Position numbers and translations under genes: made by a program. A stretch of 64,000 nucleotides of DNA from Panorpa germanica (Eukaryota > Arthropoda > Insecta > Mecoptera > Panorpidae). Below are positions 48,035-59,610 of this stretch, in pieces (position 1 is the first letter of the stretch; each line of letters starts with the position of its first letter). The DNA is taken from NCBI GenBank assembly GCA_963678705.1, contig OY783221.1, positions 10,664,001 to 10,728,000 on the forward strand. Reading direction: 5' to 3'. Under the pieces are notes generated by a model. It saw only the letters and a program-made list of their open reading frames with translations, was not told the origin of the DNA and searched no databases.

Positions 48035-49679
48035 CTAAAATTGCAGTCTTTTTGCCAAAGACCCTCCGTCCACGCTTTCCAAAATCTTCCTCTTCAAACT
48101 CGGTTTTTCTTCAGGAATTTTATCAAAATTAGAAGGAAGAGGCAACTTAGATCCCATAGTTGGCGCTGGTTTGTTACTAGAACAAAACATATTTGACAAA
48201 TAAAATAAAAATTTATTTATATTTTTTACAACTACTTTCACTTCATTGCATGTGAAACAAATTAGGTTTTTAAATATTCATGCTGGTATGTAATACCATG
48301 CTTACCTAAATAGTAATGGTTTTTTACAACCGCCTAGGTTGCAAAATAAATTACGATTTATTAATACTTGCGACAAAAATGTAAACTGATTTGAAAAAGT
48401 ATTTTAAAAAGCAAAATAAAATAAGTACCTGAAATATGGCGTCTTCAAACATTCGGAGCAAGTAGTTCTTTTAAGTGGATGCATGCTTAATAATGTTTCC
48501 AATAGTTCTAATAGATCATCACTGGCTGCGGAAAATATATGCTTTAAAGGAGTTCCTGGAAATGTCTTAAACTGAATATAATCTGGCAGAGTAGACATTC
48601 CCTACAAATAATCATCCATTTATTCCAATACTGTGTTGTGAGTACAATATTGTAGTGCACAATTTAGTACAATATTCATTTAAATATTCCTTTATAATAA
48701 CTTACAGGCCATGTATCGTCTGTCGGAGTTCCTAATGCCTGAAAGATCTTAGTTAGTTGATCGAGATCACTTTCTCCAGGCAAAAAAGGTACTCTTAGTA
48801 ACAACTCAGCCAATATGCATCCAACGGCCCATAAATCAACTCCCACACCATATTGTCGAGCACCATACAAGAGTTCTGGACACCTGATAAAATAATTTTG
48901 TATTTACCCATTCTAATTTCTTTTGTAAGTAATAATTTTTTAATTTACCTGTACCACCGTGTTACAACTTGATGGGTATTTATACGAGAAGGTGATCCAT
49001 AAAATTTTGCTAAACCAAAATCACCTATTTTAAGGATACCAGCACTGTTTACTAATAAATTGTTTGGTTTTAAATCCCGATGTAATATCCAATTCATGTG
49101 CAAATATTCCAGACCTTAGAAGTGCATGCATGTTATAAAATTATAAGAGGCAGACAAAAAAGAAATAAAGTACGAACCTAGAAAAGTCTGTAAAATATAT
49201 GACTTTATATGTGATGGTGTTAATACAATTCTGCTGTCTTTTATAATTATTTCTAAGTCAGTATCCATAAAATCAAAAACCAATGACACTTCCGAAGCAT
49301 GTCCAAATGCATCTGAAACAAAATATTCAGATAAATGTTTGTTATCAAATATTAATTAATACAAATTTAAAATATTTACCAAGTAATCCTATGAGATTTT
49401 CATGATGTAATTCTTGTAGTAGCTTGATTTCTCGCAATGCGGTTCTGTTTATACCGTCTTTAGCTTCTTCCCGACTTCCTAGTTTTATCTTTTTAATTGC
49501 AACAATTGAGTCGTCCCTAATATCTCTTGATTTATATACTGTGGCGAACTAAGATAGTATGTAGGGTGTTATTAACCGAAAACCTTGAGTAATCTAAATG
49601 ATCAATATATAATAAGATATACCTGCCCTTCTCCGAGAAAATTAATTTTCTCATATCTATTTTCATGTTCGTTAATCAT
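48035..49679 (-). CDS. Cdk7: Cyclin-dependent kinase 7 (TFIIH / CDK-activating kinase)
   Basis: With cyclin H and MAT1, this kinase phosphorylates the T-loops of cell-cycle CDKs and, within TFIIH, the RNA polymerase II tail. Exons in transcript order: 49679-49623, 49548-49380, 49312-49178, 49114-48949, 48883-48706, 48601-48429, 48176-48035. They total 1020 nt and 339 aa, close to the human 346. Motifs: glycine loop GEGQFATVYK (from residue 16), VAIKK with catalytic Lys about 38, [11 protein letters not shown] helix (the CDK7-type PSTAIRE equivalent), HRDLKPNN with Asp about 134, DFG about 152-154, and the activation loop [17 protein letters not shown] with Ser161 and Thr167 matching the two regulatory phosphosites of CDK7. 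The tail ends in a basic KRKI...LAKRLQF stretch like vertebrate CDK7. After WYR the usual Ala is Cys (WYRCPELL). The start is the first ATG, in the family's usual position. Confidence 0.95.
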
Positions 49680-50529
49680 TTTATTCTTAATTATAGACTC
49701 TCCTTAGACCGGTTATTAGGGTTAATGAAAAACAATATTTTCAAAGTAATAATCACTGACACTCTCTATTAACACAATTATCAAAAACTAACAAAGGCAA
49801 AAACTATTAATATCGCATATTACTACATCAACAAATATAAATAACATTTTAAGATAAAATTAATTTGAGTTAAAGAGATTAATTTTCAAGTTTTCAATTG
49901 ACATGTGCTGTTGACGGAATCTGCGGTTTTGGCGGTTTGACAGCTGAAAAAATCCAATCAACTGAAGTTGACAACTTCGTTATCATCGTTACCAATTTTC
50001 ATTAGCTATCTATTCATGATTTATTTATTAATATAATATATAAATATAAATCTTTATAAATTAGCGAAATGTTCCAATGTTTATCAAATGTTCATCATTG
50101 TTCACCATTATTCATTATCGGCTATAAATATATTCAATATTTTTAATAAGACCACTGACTCATTCTAATTGAATGTGGTAAAAGAATTCGAACTCACATT
50201 TGAATCATACATGACGTCATGTATAACTTGTTATCAATTCTTAAACCAAGGACCCACCCTGCAGTTTTGAGAATATATAAGTAAAATTGTGCAAGATATT
50301 TAATTAATAAAATTGTTAAGTGCTATTAAATATTATAAGAAGATATAGTTCTCTTTATAACTGCAAACAAAGGTAAGCTAAAGAAATAACCGCATGAGAA
50401 AGTAATGTTTTTAGCTAACTCAGAGTAAACAATGACAGGTCCACTTTATTATTCTTTGATGTTTGTTACGTTATCTTATTAAATTATATTTTTTCTTTTA
50501 CTATTTTGCAGAAAGTAATATTCTGTATA
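49680..50529. promoter_or_regulatory. Shared 5' region between CDK7 and alpha-catenin, with 5'UTR intron
   Basis: The two start codons are only 850 bp apart and diverge, so this stretch should contain both promoters. A non-coding first exon of alpha-catenin probably ends at 50372 (CAAACAAAG/GTAAGC), with the acceptor ending at 50511 (TATTTTGCAG) just before the ATG exon. A TATATAA-like string at 50273 precedes it. Start sites cannot be fixed by eye. Confidence 0.55.
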
Positions 50530-53500
50530 ATGGCTACTGATCATTTTGGTCCAATAACCCTAAAATGGGACCCCAAAAATTTAGAAATTCGTACAATGTC
50601 TGTCGAGAAAACATTAGAGCCTCTTGTCCTACAAGTAACAACACTTGTCAATACAAAAGGTCCAAGCAAGAAGAAAAAGGGTTGGTATTTTAAATTAATC
50701 AGGTAGTTAATAATTCATTTTAAATCACTGACGTAATTTATTAATACAGGTAAATCCAAGCGTGCAAATGCTTTGGTTGGAACGGTTGAGAAAGCAACTG
50801 AAAATTTCATTGAAAGAGGTGAACAGATTGCCTATGAAAATCCAGATATTACCCAAGAAATGTTATCTGCAGTTGAAGAAGTTAGAAAGACAGGTGAGAA
50901 TAATATATAAAATGTATTGATCTGTGAATTATATTTGGAAACCGTATAAATTTTTAATCACAGGTGTTAAGGGTTTAATCGCAAACTAAAGTGTAAATAA
51001 TAAATTTTAACAAGATATGTCACTAACTAAAGTCTATCTGCCAATAACTATTATAAAATAATACATTTGATACAGTGTCAGAATAAATTACTATTATAGT
51101 TAATCTAATAAATTGAGTTTTATCGAAGTGTTAGTATTGAAACTCTTGAAGTTTCCTTTAACATAATTATTTTTAATTATAATGAGTAATTCGTTAGTAT
51201 GCAATTGTACAATTTGTGTTTATCACAATTTAAATTTATCTGTTTTTTCATTAATTTCGTTAGAAGAATTAAAAGGTGAAATCTTCAGTAAATAAAATAT
51301 GGTGTGTTAGATATATTGTTCAAAGTAATGAGATGTTTTATTATTATTTCAAATTTTTCTATAGGCGAAGCTATGAGTTTGGCAGCTCGTGAATTCTCGG
51401 AGGATCCTTGCAGTTCATTAAAACGGAGTAACATGGTGCGTGCTGCAAGAAATTTATTGTCGGCAGTAACAAGGCTGCTAATTCTAGCAGATATGGTTGA
51501 TGTACACTTGTTATTAAAATCTTTAAGAGTGGTAGGTATAATCTTAAGATACTTGAACATTTCACAGAGCGGTTCAATATTTGTGTCTTTCATTTAAGGT
51601 TGAAGACGATCTTGATAAACTAAAAAGTGCTTCCAGCCAAAGTGAGGTCTTGGATAATATTAAAGAGTTTGGTCGCAATGCAAATGAATTGATGAATCAA
51701 GCAGCTAAAAGGCAGCAGGAGTTGAAAGATCCACAACTCCGAGATGATTTAGCAGCAGCTCGTGCCGTCTTGAAAAAACATTCAACAATGTTACTTACTG
51801 CTTCCAAAGTTTATGTTCGTCACCCTGAATTAGCAGCAGCTAAAGCCAATCGGGATTATGTCTTGAAGCAAGTTTGTGAAGCTGTAAACACAATTAGTGA
51901 CGTAGCTCAAGGAAAAGGACCCCAGCCTAATCAGCAACCATATGATGGACCTGGTGAACTGGCAGCTGCTTTGGATGACTTTGATGTAATACTCGTTGTT
52001 ATAATATTATATGCACGAAATATTTTATAATATATTTCTTGTATATTTAGGAACGTATGGTTATGGATCCTCTTGCTTACAACGAGGTTCGCTCTCGACC
52101 CTCTCTCGAAGAACGTCTGGAGAGTATCATCAGTGGTGCTGCTTTAATGGCAGATAGTTCTTGCACACGAGATGAAAGACGAGAACGGATTGTTGCCGAA
52201 TGCAATGCCGTACGTCAGGCCCTGCAAGATTTGCTATCGGAGTATATGTCTAATGTAAGTTTAATCTGCGTTAAATTAATTTATTTCTGTATAAAGTAAG
52301 GATATTTGTTTTACATTAATATTGATACAAATATAAATGATAATAGAAAGCTACATTATTCTCTTGAAATAACAAAATTTGTCAAAATAATCTAAACTTA
52401 TTATTTATAACAATATTTATATTGCAATAGTAATATAATAAATTTTTCTTTCTTTTATTTTGACTGGTGGCAATGGCAGTTACAAATAATGAGAGGAGGA
52501 GTACGGGTAATTACTCTAACATTTTTGGTTAGAGATTTTTCCACTTGGTGTTAAATGGCTGTTGAGTGTATTCACACTAATATAAACACTTTTCTAATCT
52601 ATTAATTTTTATTAGCAATAACTATTGCTGTTTGTTTTATCTTTCCTTAACCACTGTATATGTAAATATAACAATAATCTTTCATAGAGTGACTAATTTA
52701 CTCAAAAAGTTATATTTGCTCTAAAAATGTACACATTCGAAATGTTATTAGTTTATTATTTTAGTATAGTTATTAATAATTAACGTTAATATATTTTTTG
52801 AGTATATTAGATTCTTTGTAATAATTTAACTACCTTATTTCAGGTCCTGAGTTTGTACAATGCTAATTTATTTAATTTAGTTTACACTTCTAGTGTTTCT
52901 TTCATTCACTAATTACTATTGTATTCTTAACTGAATTTCTTTTGTGTGGATTTCTCTGAATATTATACTTTTAGATATATGTTTAGATACATAAACAATT
53001 ACCTTCCTAACAATTCAGTCAAGAATAATAACAGTTTGTATATAGTTTGACTTCTATTACCTATTTATCTTGCATAGTAAGTAGTTTGAATTATTATGCA
53101 CAAAAGTACACGCATTTCTATAAATGTAATGCTAACCGATTTGTAACAGGGGCTGAAAACGTAAATTCCGTTTACCGGATTAACAAAGCTTTATTTTTAA
53201 AAATCCATACGATAAAATCGGTTTTGTACCGGTTTTTAATTACGGTACACGAAAACAAAATTGTATTTTTTTTTTAAGAAAAAGCAAAATTTGGTTTTGA
53301 GTCCCTCATTCTTAGTATTATATTAATTAGAAATATGTACATATTTATGTTTATTGAATTTAATTGAAAATAAATTGTAATCTATGTTATATTTCTGATG
53401 CAGATGGGAAATAAAGATCAAAGCGAGGGTTTAGACAGAGCTATTGGCCAAATGTGCCGAAAAACACGTGATCTTCGTAGGCAGCTTCGTAAAGCTGTGG

Positions 53501-56500
53501 TAGATCATGTTTCCGACAGGTAACAATATTTTATAACATAATAGTTAACTTTATTTTATTCATTTAACATTGCTTAACATTAACGTTGTAAAAAATTAGT
53601 TTTCTGGAAACAAATGTTCCGCTGTTGGTATTAATTGAAGCAGCTCGCAATGGAAATGAAAAAGAAGTCGAGGAATACGCTTTGATGTTTACAGAACATG
53701 CTAATAAATTGGTTGAAGTTGCTAATTTAGTATGTAGCATGTCTGGAAATGAGGATGGTGTAAAAATGGTCAGATATGCTGCAGCACAAATTGAAACACT
53801 CTGTCCACAAGTGAGTAGTTCAAAATAATATTGTGTAAAAAATATATATAATATTTATATAACCGTTTTACCTTTAAAGGTGATAAACGCAGCCCGCATT
53901 CTTGCTGCTCGCTCACATTCTAAAGTTGCTCAAGAAAATATGGAAGTTTTCCGACAGGCTTGGGAAAATCAAGTGCGAATTTTAACCGAAGCTGTGGACG
54001 ATATTACTACAATTGATGATTTCTTGGCTGTTTCGGGTTAGAGAATATTAAATTTTAAGTTAATCTTGTATAGTTACATATATATTGTAATAATATTTAT
54101 TTTCTTTACTTTAATTAGAGAATCACATTTTGGAAGACGTTAATAAGTGTGTACTAGCTCTTCAAGAAGGTGATGCAGATACCTTAGATAGAACTGCTGG
54201 TGCTATTCGAGGACGGTCTGCTCGTGTCTGCAATGTGGTTGGCGCTGAAATGGATAACTATGAACCATGCATTTATACAAAACGAGTATTAGAAGCTGTG
54301 AAAGTATTAAGAGATCAAGGTATTTTTGCGACCCATATTAGTTAAAATAGATCGTATTTGTGTTTCATCGAAAATAATAAATTAATAACTGCTTTTTCAG
54401 TTATGTCTAAGTTTGCTCAACGAGTTGAAGTTGCAGTCGACGCTCTTTCTTGTCAACCTCCTAAAGAGGTTGATGAAAATGATTTTATTGATGCTTCTCG
54501 TCTTGTTTACGATGGAGTTCGAGAAATTAGACGTGCAGTTCTAATGAATAGGGTAAGTATTTTTTTTGCAATTTCAATTTTTTTCAGCTACTTTAAAACA
54601 CTTATCTAGTCAATACAAAAATTCTTCATTATTTTAACTGATAAATTATAGGATGACGAAGATTTAGATCCAGAAGATGTGGACTTAGATGAACATGGCA
54701 CTCTAGATACTCGTAGTAAATGTAAGAGTTCAAGTTCTAGGTGTCAACGTTAACCATTTACTTTTTTAATTTACAGATTATTCGCAGAGAAATATAAATA
54801 TTTGTTTAACTTTTTTTTATTGTAAAACTCATCGATTTCAGAGTTCTGAAGATCTTGATACTGACACAGAATTTGAACCGGTTGAAGATATGACAATCGA
54901 AACACGCAGCAGATGTAAGATTACGATTGCATTTAGTTCCTTTTCTTTAAAAATTAAAGCGAATGGTATTTTTACTAACAATATTTTATTAATTGTTTTA
55001 CACTCTAATTTAAAGCTTATTCTTTTATCATATTCTGTTAAGGTATTGGCAGAGGAAATAATAACATATTCAGTGTATATAAACTTAAAACTATTACTAT
55101 TTAAACTGAAGCATGGGTTTAAAGGCAATCGCTTTCTCTTGAAAGGTTGTTCGTTTACTTTATTTATTCATATTTAGATTACCTAATTGCAGTAAGCTTT
55201 TTCTATATTTTATTGCAAAATAATTTAACTTTCCTGTTTCAATTTTTTTTAATAGCTCTTTCTTTCCGATGACACCTTTTATATTTCTCTGTAATTCTGT
55301 AAATTAAAAGCAAATGGTTAACAGATATGCATGAACGCCTTGTACTATATTAATTATGCTATAACGAATTTGTTTGATTTAAAATATAAATTTTAGCGAG
55401 TGCATACACCAATGAACATGGAGTTGATGAATATCCAGATATTAGTGGCATTACTACGGCAAGAGTAAGTTGAAATTAAAATATAATCCAAATAGAATAT
55501 ATAGTTGAAAAAATATATTTTATAAATGTTTTCTATAGGAAGCTATGCGTAAAATGACTGAGGAAGACAAACAAAAGATTCTGCAACAAGTAGAGCTATT
55601 CCGACGAGAGAAATTGACCTTTGACTCCGAAGTCGCAAAATGGGATGATGCTGGAAATGATATAATTGTTTTAGCTAAGCACATGTGTATGATTATGATG
55701 GAAATGACAGATTTTACTCGGTAATAGCTTAATACAAGAATAGACTTTGTCGTTTTTATTTGTATCTATTATCAGTAATATATTGGAATCATTTTAGTGG
55801 ACGTGGACCTTTGAAGACAACGATGGATGTTATTAATGCAGCAAAGAAAATTTCTGAAGCCGGTACTAAACTAGATAAATTGACACGGGAAATTGCTGAT
55901 CAATGTCCTGAGAGTTCAACTAAGCAAGATCTTTTGGCTTATTTACAACGTATCGCTCTTTACTGTCATCAAATGAATATTACTTCCAAAGTCAAGGCTG
56001 ATGTTCAGAATATTAGTGGAGAGCTGATTGTTTCAGGGGTATAAAAAATAAACAAATAATCGATCAAAAAACAATTTAAACATAGGTGTTATTATTATTA
56101 TTTTCTTTTAGCTGGACAGCGCCACTTCACTTATTCAAGCAGCTAAGAATTTAATGAATGCTGTGGTGCTGACGGTGAAGTCTTCGTACGTTGCTTCTAC
56201 AAAATATACGCGCCAAGGAACAATTGCGGTATGTAATACTTTGTATATTATTTGTAATATTTTGTATATTAAATTAATATACATTTTTACCGTAAATTTG
56301 CTTTATCTATTATTGGATTTTTATCAAATTCAGTATGTAAGTATAAATAAAAACAATTAAATTAAAAAACATTATTTGAAATTATCATTTTAAAAATGTT
56401 TTTTTCAACAGTCACCAATTGTTGTATGGCGTATGAAAGCACCAGAGAAGAAACCTTTAGTTCGACCAGAAAAACCTGAAGAGGTTCGTGCTAAGGTGCG

Positions 56501-56576
56501 TAAAGGAAGCCAAAAGAAAGTACAGAATCCAATTCATGCTTTATCAGAATTTCAAAGCCCCACTGAATCAGTCTAG
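50530..56576 (+). CDS. alpha-Cat: Alpha-catenin, adherens-junction actin linker
   Basis: The protein binds beta-catenin/armadillo through its N-terminal domain and F-actin through its C-terminal vinculin-like domain, coupling cadherin junctions to the cytoskeleton. Exons: 50530-50680, 50750-50893, 51365-51531, 51599-51985, 52051-52254, 53404-53519, 53600-53810, 53880-54036, 54119-54319, 54401-54552, then 54842-54914 (or the alternative 54652-54721), 55397-55464, 55539-55720, 55798-56038, 56112-56228, 56412-56576. With 54842-54914 this gives 2736 nt and 911 aa, near the fly and human lengths. Conserved blocks are seen throughout: LEPLVLQVTTLVNT, DPCSSLKRSNMVRAARNLLS, SLEERLESIISGAALMADSS, FLETNVPLLVLIEAARNGNE, VSENHILEDVNKC, RGPLKTTMDVINAAKKIS and a final MKAPEKKPL...ALSEF tail. 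The first donor (GG/GTTGGT) is weak but the only one that keeps frame. Confidence 0.97.
52480..52506 (+). other. Candidate 27-nt microexon in alpha-catenin
   Basis: This 27-nt segment is preceded by CAATGGCAG, with a pyrimidine tract upstream, and followed by GTAATT. It is phase 0 on both sides and would insert LQIMRGGVR after about residue 351, between EYMSN and MGNKDQS. The canonical protein does not need it, and the join of the flanking exons is the conserved form. It is inferred from splice-like borders and frame only. Confidence 0.35.
54652..54721 (+). other. Alpha-catenin alternative exon 11a (mutually exclusive partner)
   Basis: It has an acceptor (AAATTATAG) and a donor (AAAT/GTAAGA), enters in phase 0 and leaves in phase 1, like 54842-54914. 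It encodes an acidic segment beginning DDEDLDPEDVD and ending TLDTRSK, which aligns with the other exon's ED-rich start and TIETRSR end. It appears to be a tandem duplicate of that exon. If both exons were joined, the junction codon would be TAG. Confidence 0.75.
54842..54914 (+). other. Alpha-catenin canonical exon 11b (mutually exclusive partner)
   Basis: It encodes SSEDLDTDTEFEP...ETRSR, which is the sequence I recall in fly alpha-catenin at this position, so it is taken as the default. Acceptor GATTTCAG, donor AGAT/GTAAGA. Entry is phase 0 and exit phase 1, identical to the exon at 54652. Confidence 0.85.
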
Positions 56577-59500
56577 TAATGATGTGATTGATAATATTAT
56601 ACTGCATTTTAAATGTTAATACCGACGCCAAATTCAATAATGAAGTTTAGAATTTTTTTACTAATTTATTAAAAGATATTTTAATATTATTAAAAATATA
56701 TTATAATATCGTGTACGAAAATGATAATATTTACAAGTAATAGAAAATGTACACGTATTTTTTACAAATAAATTTTAGTTCATGGTTTTTGGATGAATTT
56801 TATCGAAATACAAATTGAATACGTCAAAATAAGTATTATTACTAAAGTAATCCAAATTGCAAATCTGAAAATTAATTGTTTTTTTTATGAATAAGAGATG
56901 TTTTAATATTTGAATTTTTATACTACCATTATTTCTAATAATGTAACTACCCGCTAAACACAAATACTATACGAATTTGGTTTTTTTTACCATTAAAAGA
57001 AAATTTCCTGTTACTTAAAATATGTTACCTACTATATAAAGGCTTATGACCTATTACATTGCTATCATAATCGTAAAATAGTCTTTTCTTGGGTAATAAA
57101 ATAATAAAACCTTTTAAAGATTATAAATTTATGAATATAGATTAAATATTACAAGGTTTCGCTTAAGTGAAATATTACATTAAGGTGTAATACCATTGTT
57201 TTGTGTTTAGCGGGAAATATACGAGTATATATTCTGAGACGTTATTTTTCAGATGCGCTATTTTAAATCTTTTTTTCGAATTTTTATAGAAAACTCTTAA
57301 TAAAACTAATATATTTATATGTAATTTTTTTTAATGTTTTAAGACACTAAGAAATTTTGTAATTATTTACAATTAATTATTTTATCCTTAAGTCTAATTT
57401 TAATTTTTAAGGTTTCAATAATGATATATAAAATGATAATCATATACAGATAATGTGTAGTAAATAGAAATAGCAAGACAGTATTATATATGTGACACAT
57501 AAAACTTTATATAATAATTTACATCAAATAATTGTATTTTGGATTAAGCTAATTTGTATGTATATATACAAAACCCTATTATGTTTAGGACGGAAAAATA
57601 AATTGGTTTAAGGAAAGAAAATTGTCAAAATAATATGAATATTAAATGACCTAGTGTTAAATTAGAATAAAGAATCCTATGCAAAAGCGCTGTTTTATTT
57701 ATACATAATTTTTAAACTACGGTTTTATGCGGTTGAGACAAACATGTAGATAAATATTGTGTAAGAAGGGGAAAATTACCATTATTTATTACATAATGGT
57801 AATTGTTAGGCAAAGAATTGAATTAAACAATTTTGAAATATAATTGCAAAATATTTAATATTTCTCGAAAGCTAGGATCTTTACCATACATATTATCAAA
57901 TCTTATCTAGGAGATGAAGGATGCAGAAGATGTCAGTGCAATGCAAATGACGAAATGAATAAAAAAAACTATTAGACCAATGAACTCAAAATGAAATTAT
58001 GAAATGTTAAAGATGAAAATGGCCGAAGTGGTTTTTATCTCCACCTAGTTTTGTGTTATTTTCTAAATAATAATTCAGATAGATTAAGTGGAAGAATATA
58101 TGTGCATTTTTGTATTATTTAACATATTTATTTAATTTATCAGTGATGTTTAAGTGATGAGATTATATTAAAGAGATAATAATATAGAAAGCGTTATGAA
58201 ATTGACATAGCTGTGTATAATGTAAACATGGCTGCTTGGTGTTTATTTTATATATAATGATAATTGACAAAACTTCAAAGTGAAAACAATATGCCCTCAT
58301 TAGTCCCAGGTGAGAAAAAAGCAAAACTTAATAATTGTATTTTATTTAATCTATCTCATATTGTATCGGAACATATCAGAAGTTTTTACCTTATGAGGTC
58401 AAAAGTTCTACTTTTTGTTGATCGAAATATCTTGACATATTATTATCTAGAATATACACAGAATGCTTTATTGCTTCAAAATGTATCAATAGTTACATCG
58501 TAACGAAAGTATATGTTTTTATATTTTTCATATAGGGGTGTGTCAGGGAAGATTTTGAATAATCATTTTTAGGTCACAAGTGTCACTCTTAATTTATGAT
58601 ACTATTCCCAACCACAGAGTTAATAACTTTAATTACAACTCCTCACATTATGAATTGTTTGTTAAAATTACTTTTAAATCGTATAAATTTACTTTTATAA
58701 ATTGCAATAAGGTTATATTGATTTTTTGTTTGGGTAAACATCAGCTTTTAAGATTTTTTCATAGATCAATGTTGTCAATATTTTAGTTATCATATTGTGG
58801 AGAACTAATAAGAACTTCTTATGGAATGCATGATTAACAAACTCTTGAAAGACAATCCAGTGTTCAATCAGTATTACTATTTACATGGGCAAATTTCAAA
58901 AGTTAATACACTAATAAAGACACATTTTGCTTTTTTCTAAATGTTCAACAATGCCTATGATTTCTGTTAAGGAATTTATAGACATTTGCAAAGCGTTCTG
59001 GTCTTACCAATACCTGCCAGACTTTATTAGCTATTTAAAGTAAATTTAATGTTATGTCTGCAAGGTACTAATAAATTTCAGGTATTAAGAATATACCATG
59101 TCGGCGTAATTTCAAATAGAGTTTATTTTCACTTTGCCAATTTAATGTTTACGACCTTTAGGATTTGTAAGAAAAAGGGTTATGTTTTCGGTGAACGTTA
59201 AGGTATAAACATTTAGTTGGCAGAAAAATAATCATTCAAAGTGTGTAATTCAGCATGACAACATCTACGTAAAATATTCATTCAAAGTCTGTATTTCGGC
59301 ATGAAAACATCTCATGTAATGTAGTAACTTTTGAATTAGTTGTATCATTAATTGTAATTTCTTTGTCATTATGGTAATAAAGAACTAGTGAATTTAGAGT
59401 ATTTGGTGTTATAATTTATCTGACACAACATCTAGCAATTATACAGTCCACTACCAACGAAGTTAATTTTGGTTTAACATTAATTTGATAAATCAGAATT

Positions 59501-59610
59501 TTGGAACGAACATTTTGGCCCAACAAGCCAATTTTTCACGAACATTCTGCCAGAGTAAATACTAATATTATCATCAAACAATTATTTAAAGGCAAGTGTC
59601 TGGGTTCGCG
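56577..59610. other. Alpha-catenin 3'UTR, intergenic gap and BTBD7 5' region
   Basis: This is AT-rich and without recognised genes. An AATAAA at 56767 lies 190 bp past the alpha-catenin stop. A possible 5' exon of the next gene ends at 58309 with a strong donor (GTCCCAG/GTGAGA). The short frame in it, from the ATG at 58291, would not continue in frame into the BTBD7 ATG, so it would be leader sequence. ORFs at 58264-58503 and 58580-58786 are otherwise featureless. Confidence 0.5.
56767..56772 (+). terminator. Candidate polyadenylation signal of alpha-catenin
   Basis: Canonical AATAAA lies about 190 bp downstream of the stop codon, followed by a TG-rich patch (TTCATGGTTTTTGG). Longer 3'UTRs are possible. 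Confidence 0.5.

Noticed and set aside
50681..50702. Alternative donor for alpha-catenin exon 1 at ATCAG/GTAGTT
   Set aside because: It leaves the wrong phase for the next exon at 50750. Only the weaker GG/GTTGGT donor after 50680 restores the conserved KKKGKSKR reading.
51285..51593. 102-codon and 68-codon minus-strand ORFs
   Set aside because: They are antisense shadows of alpha-catenin exon 51365-51531, which matches the family on the + strand.
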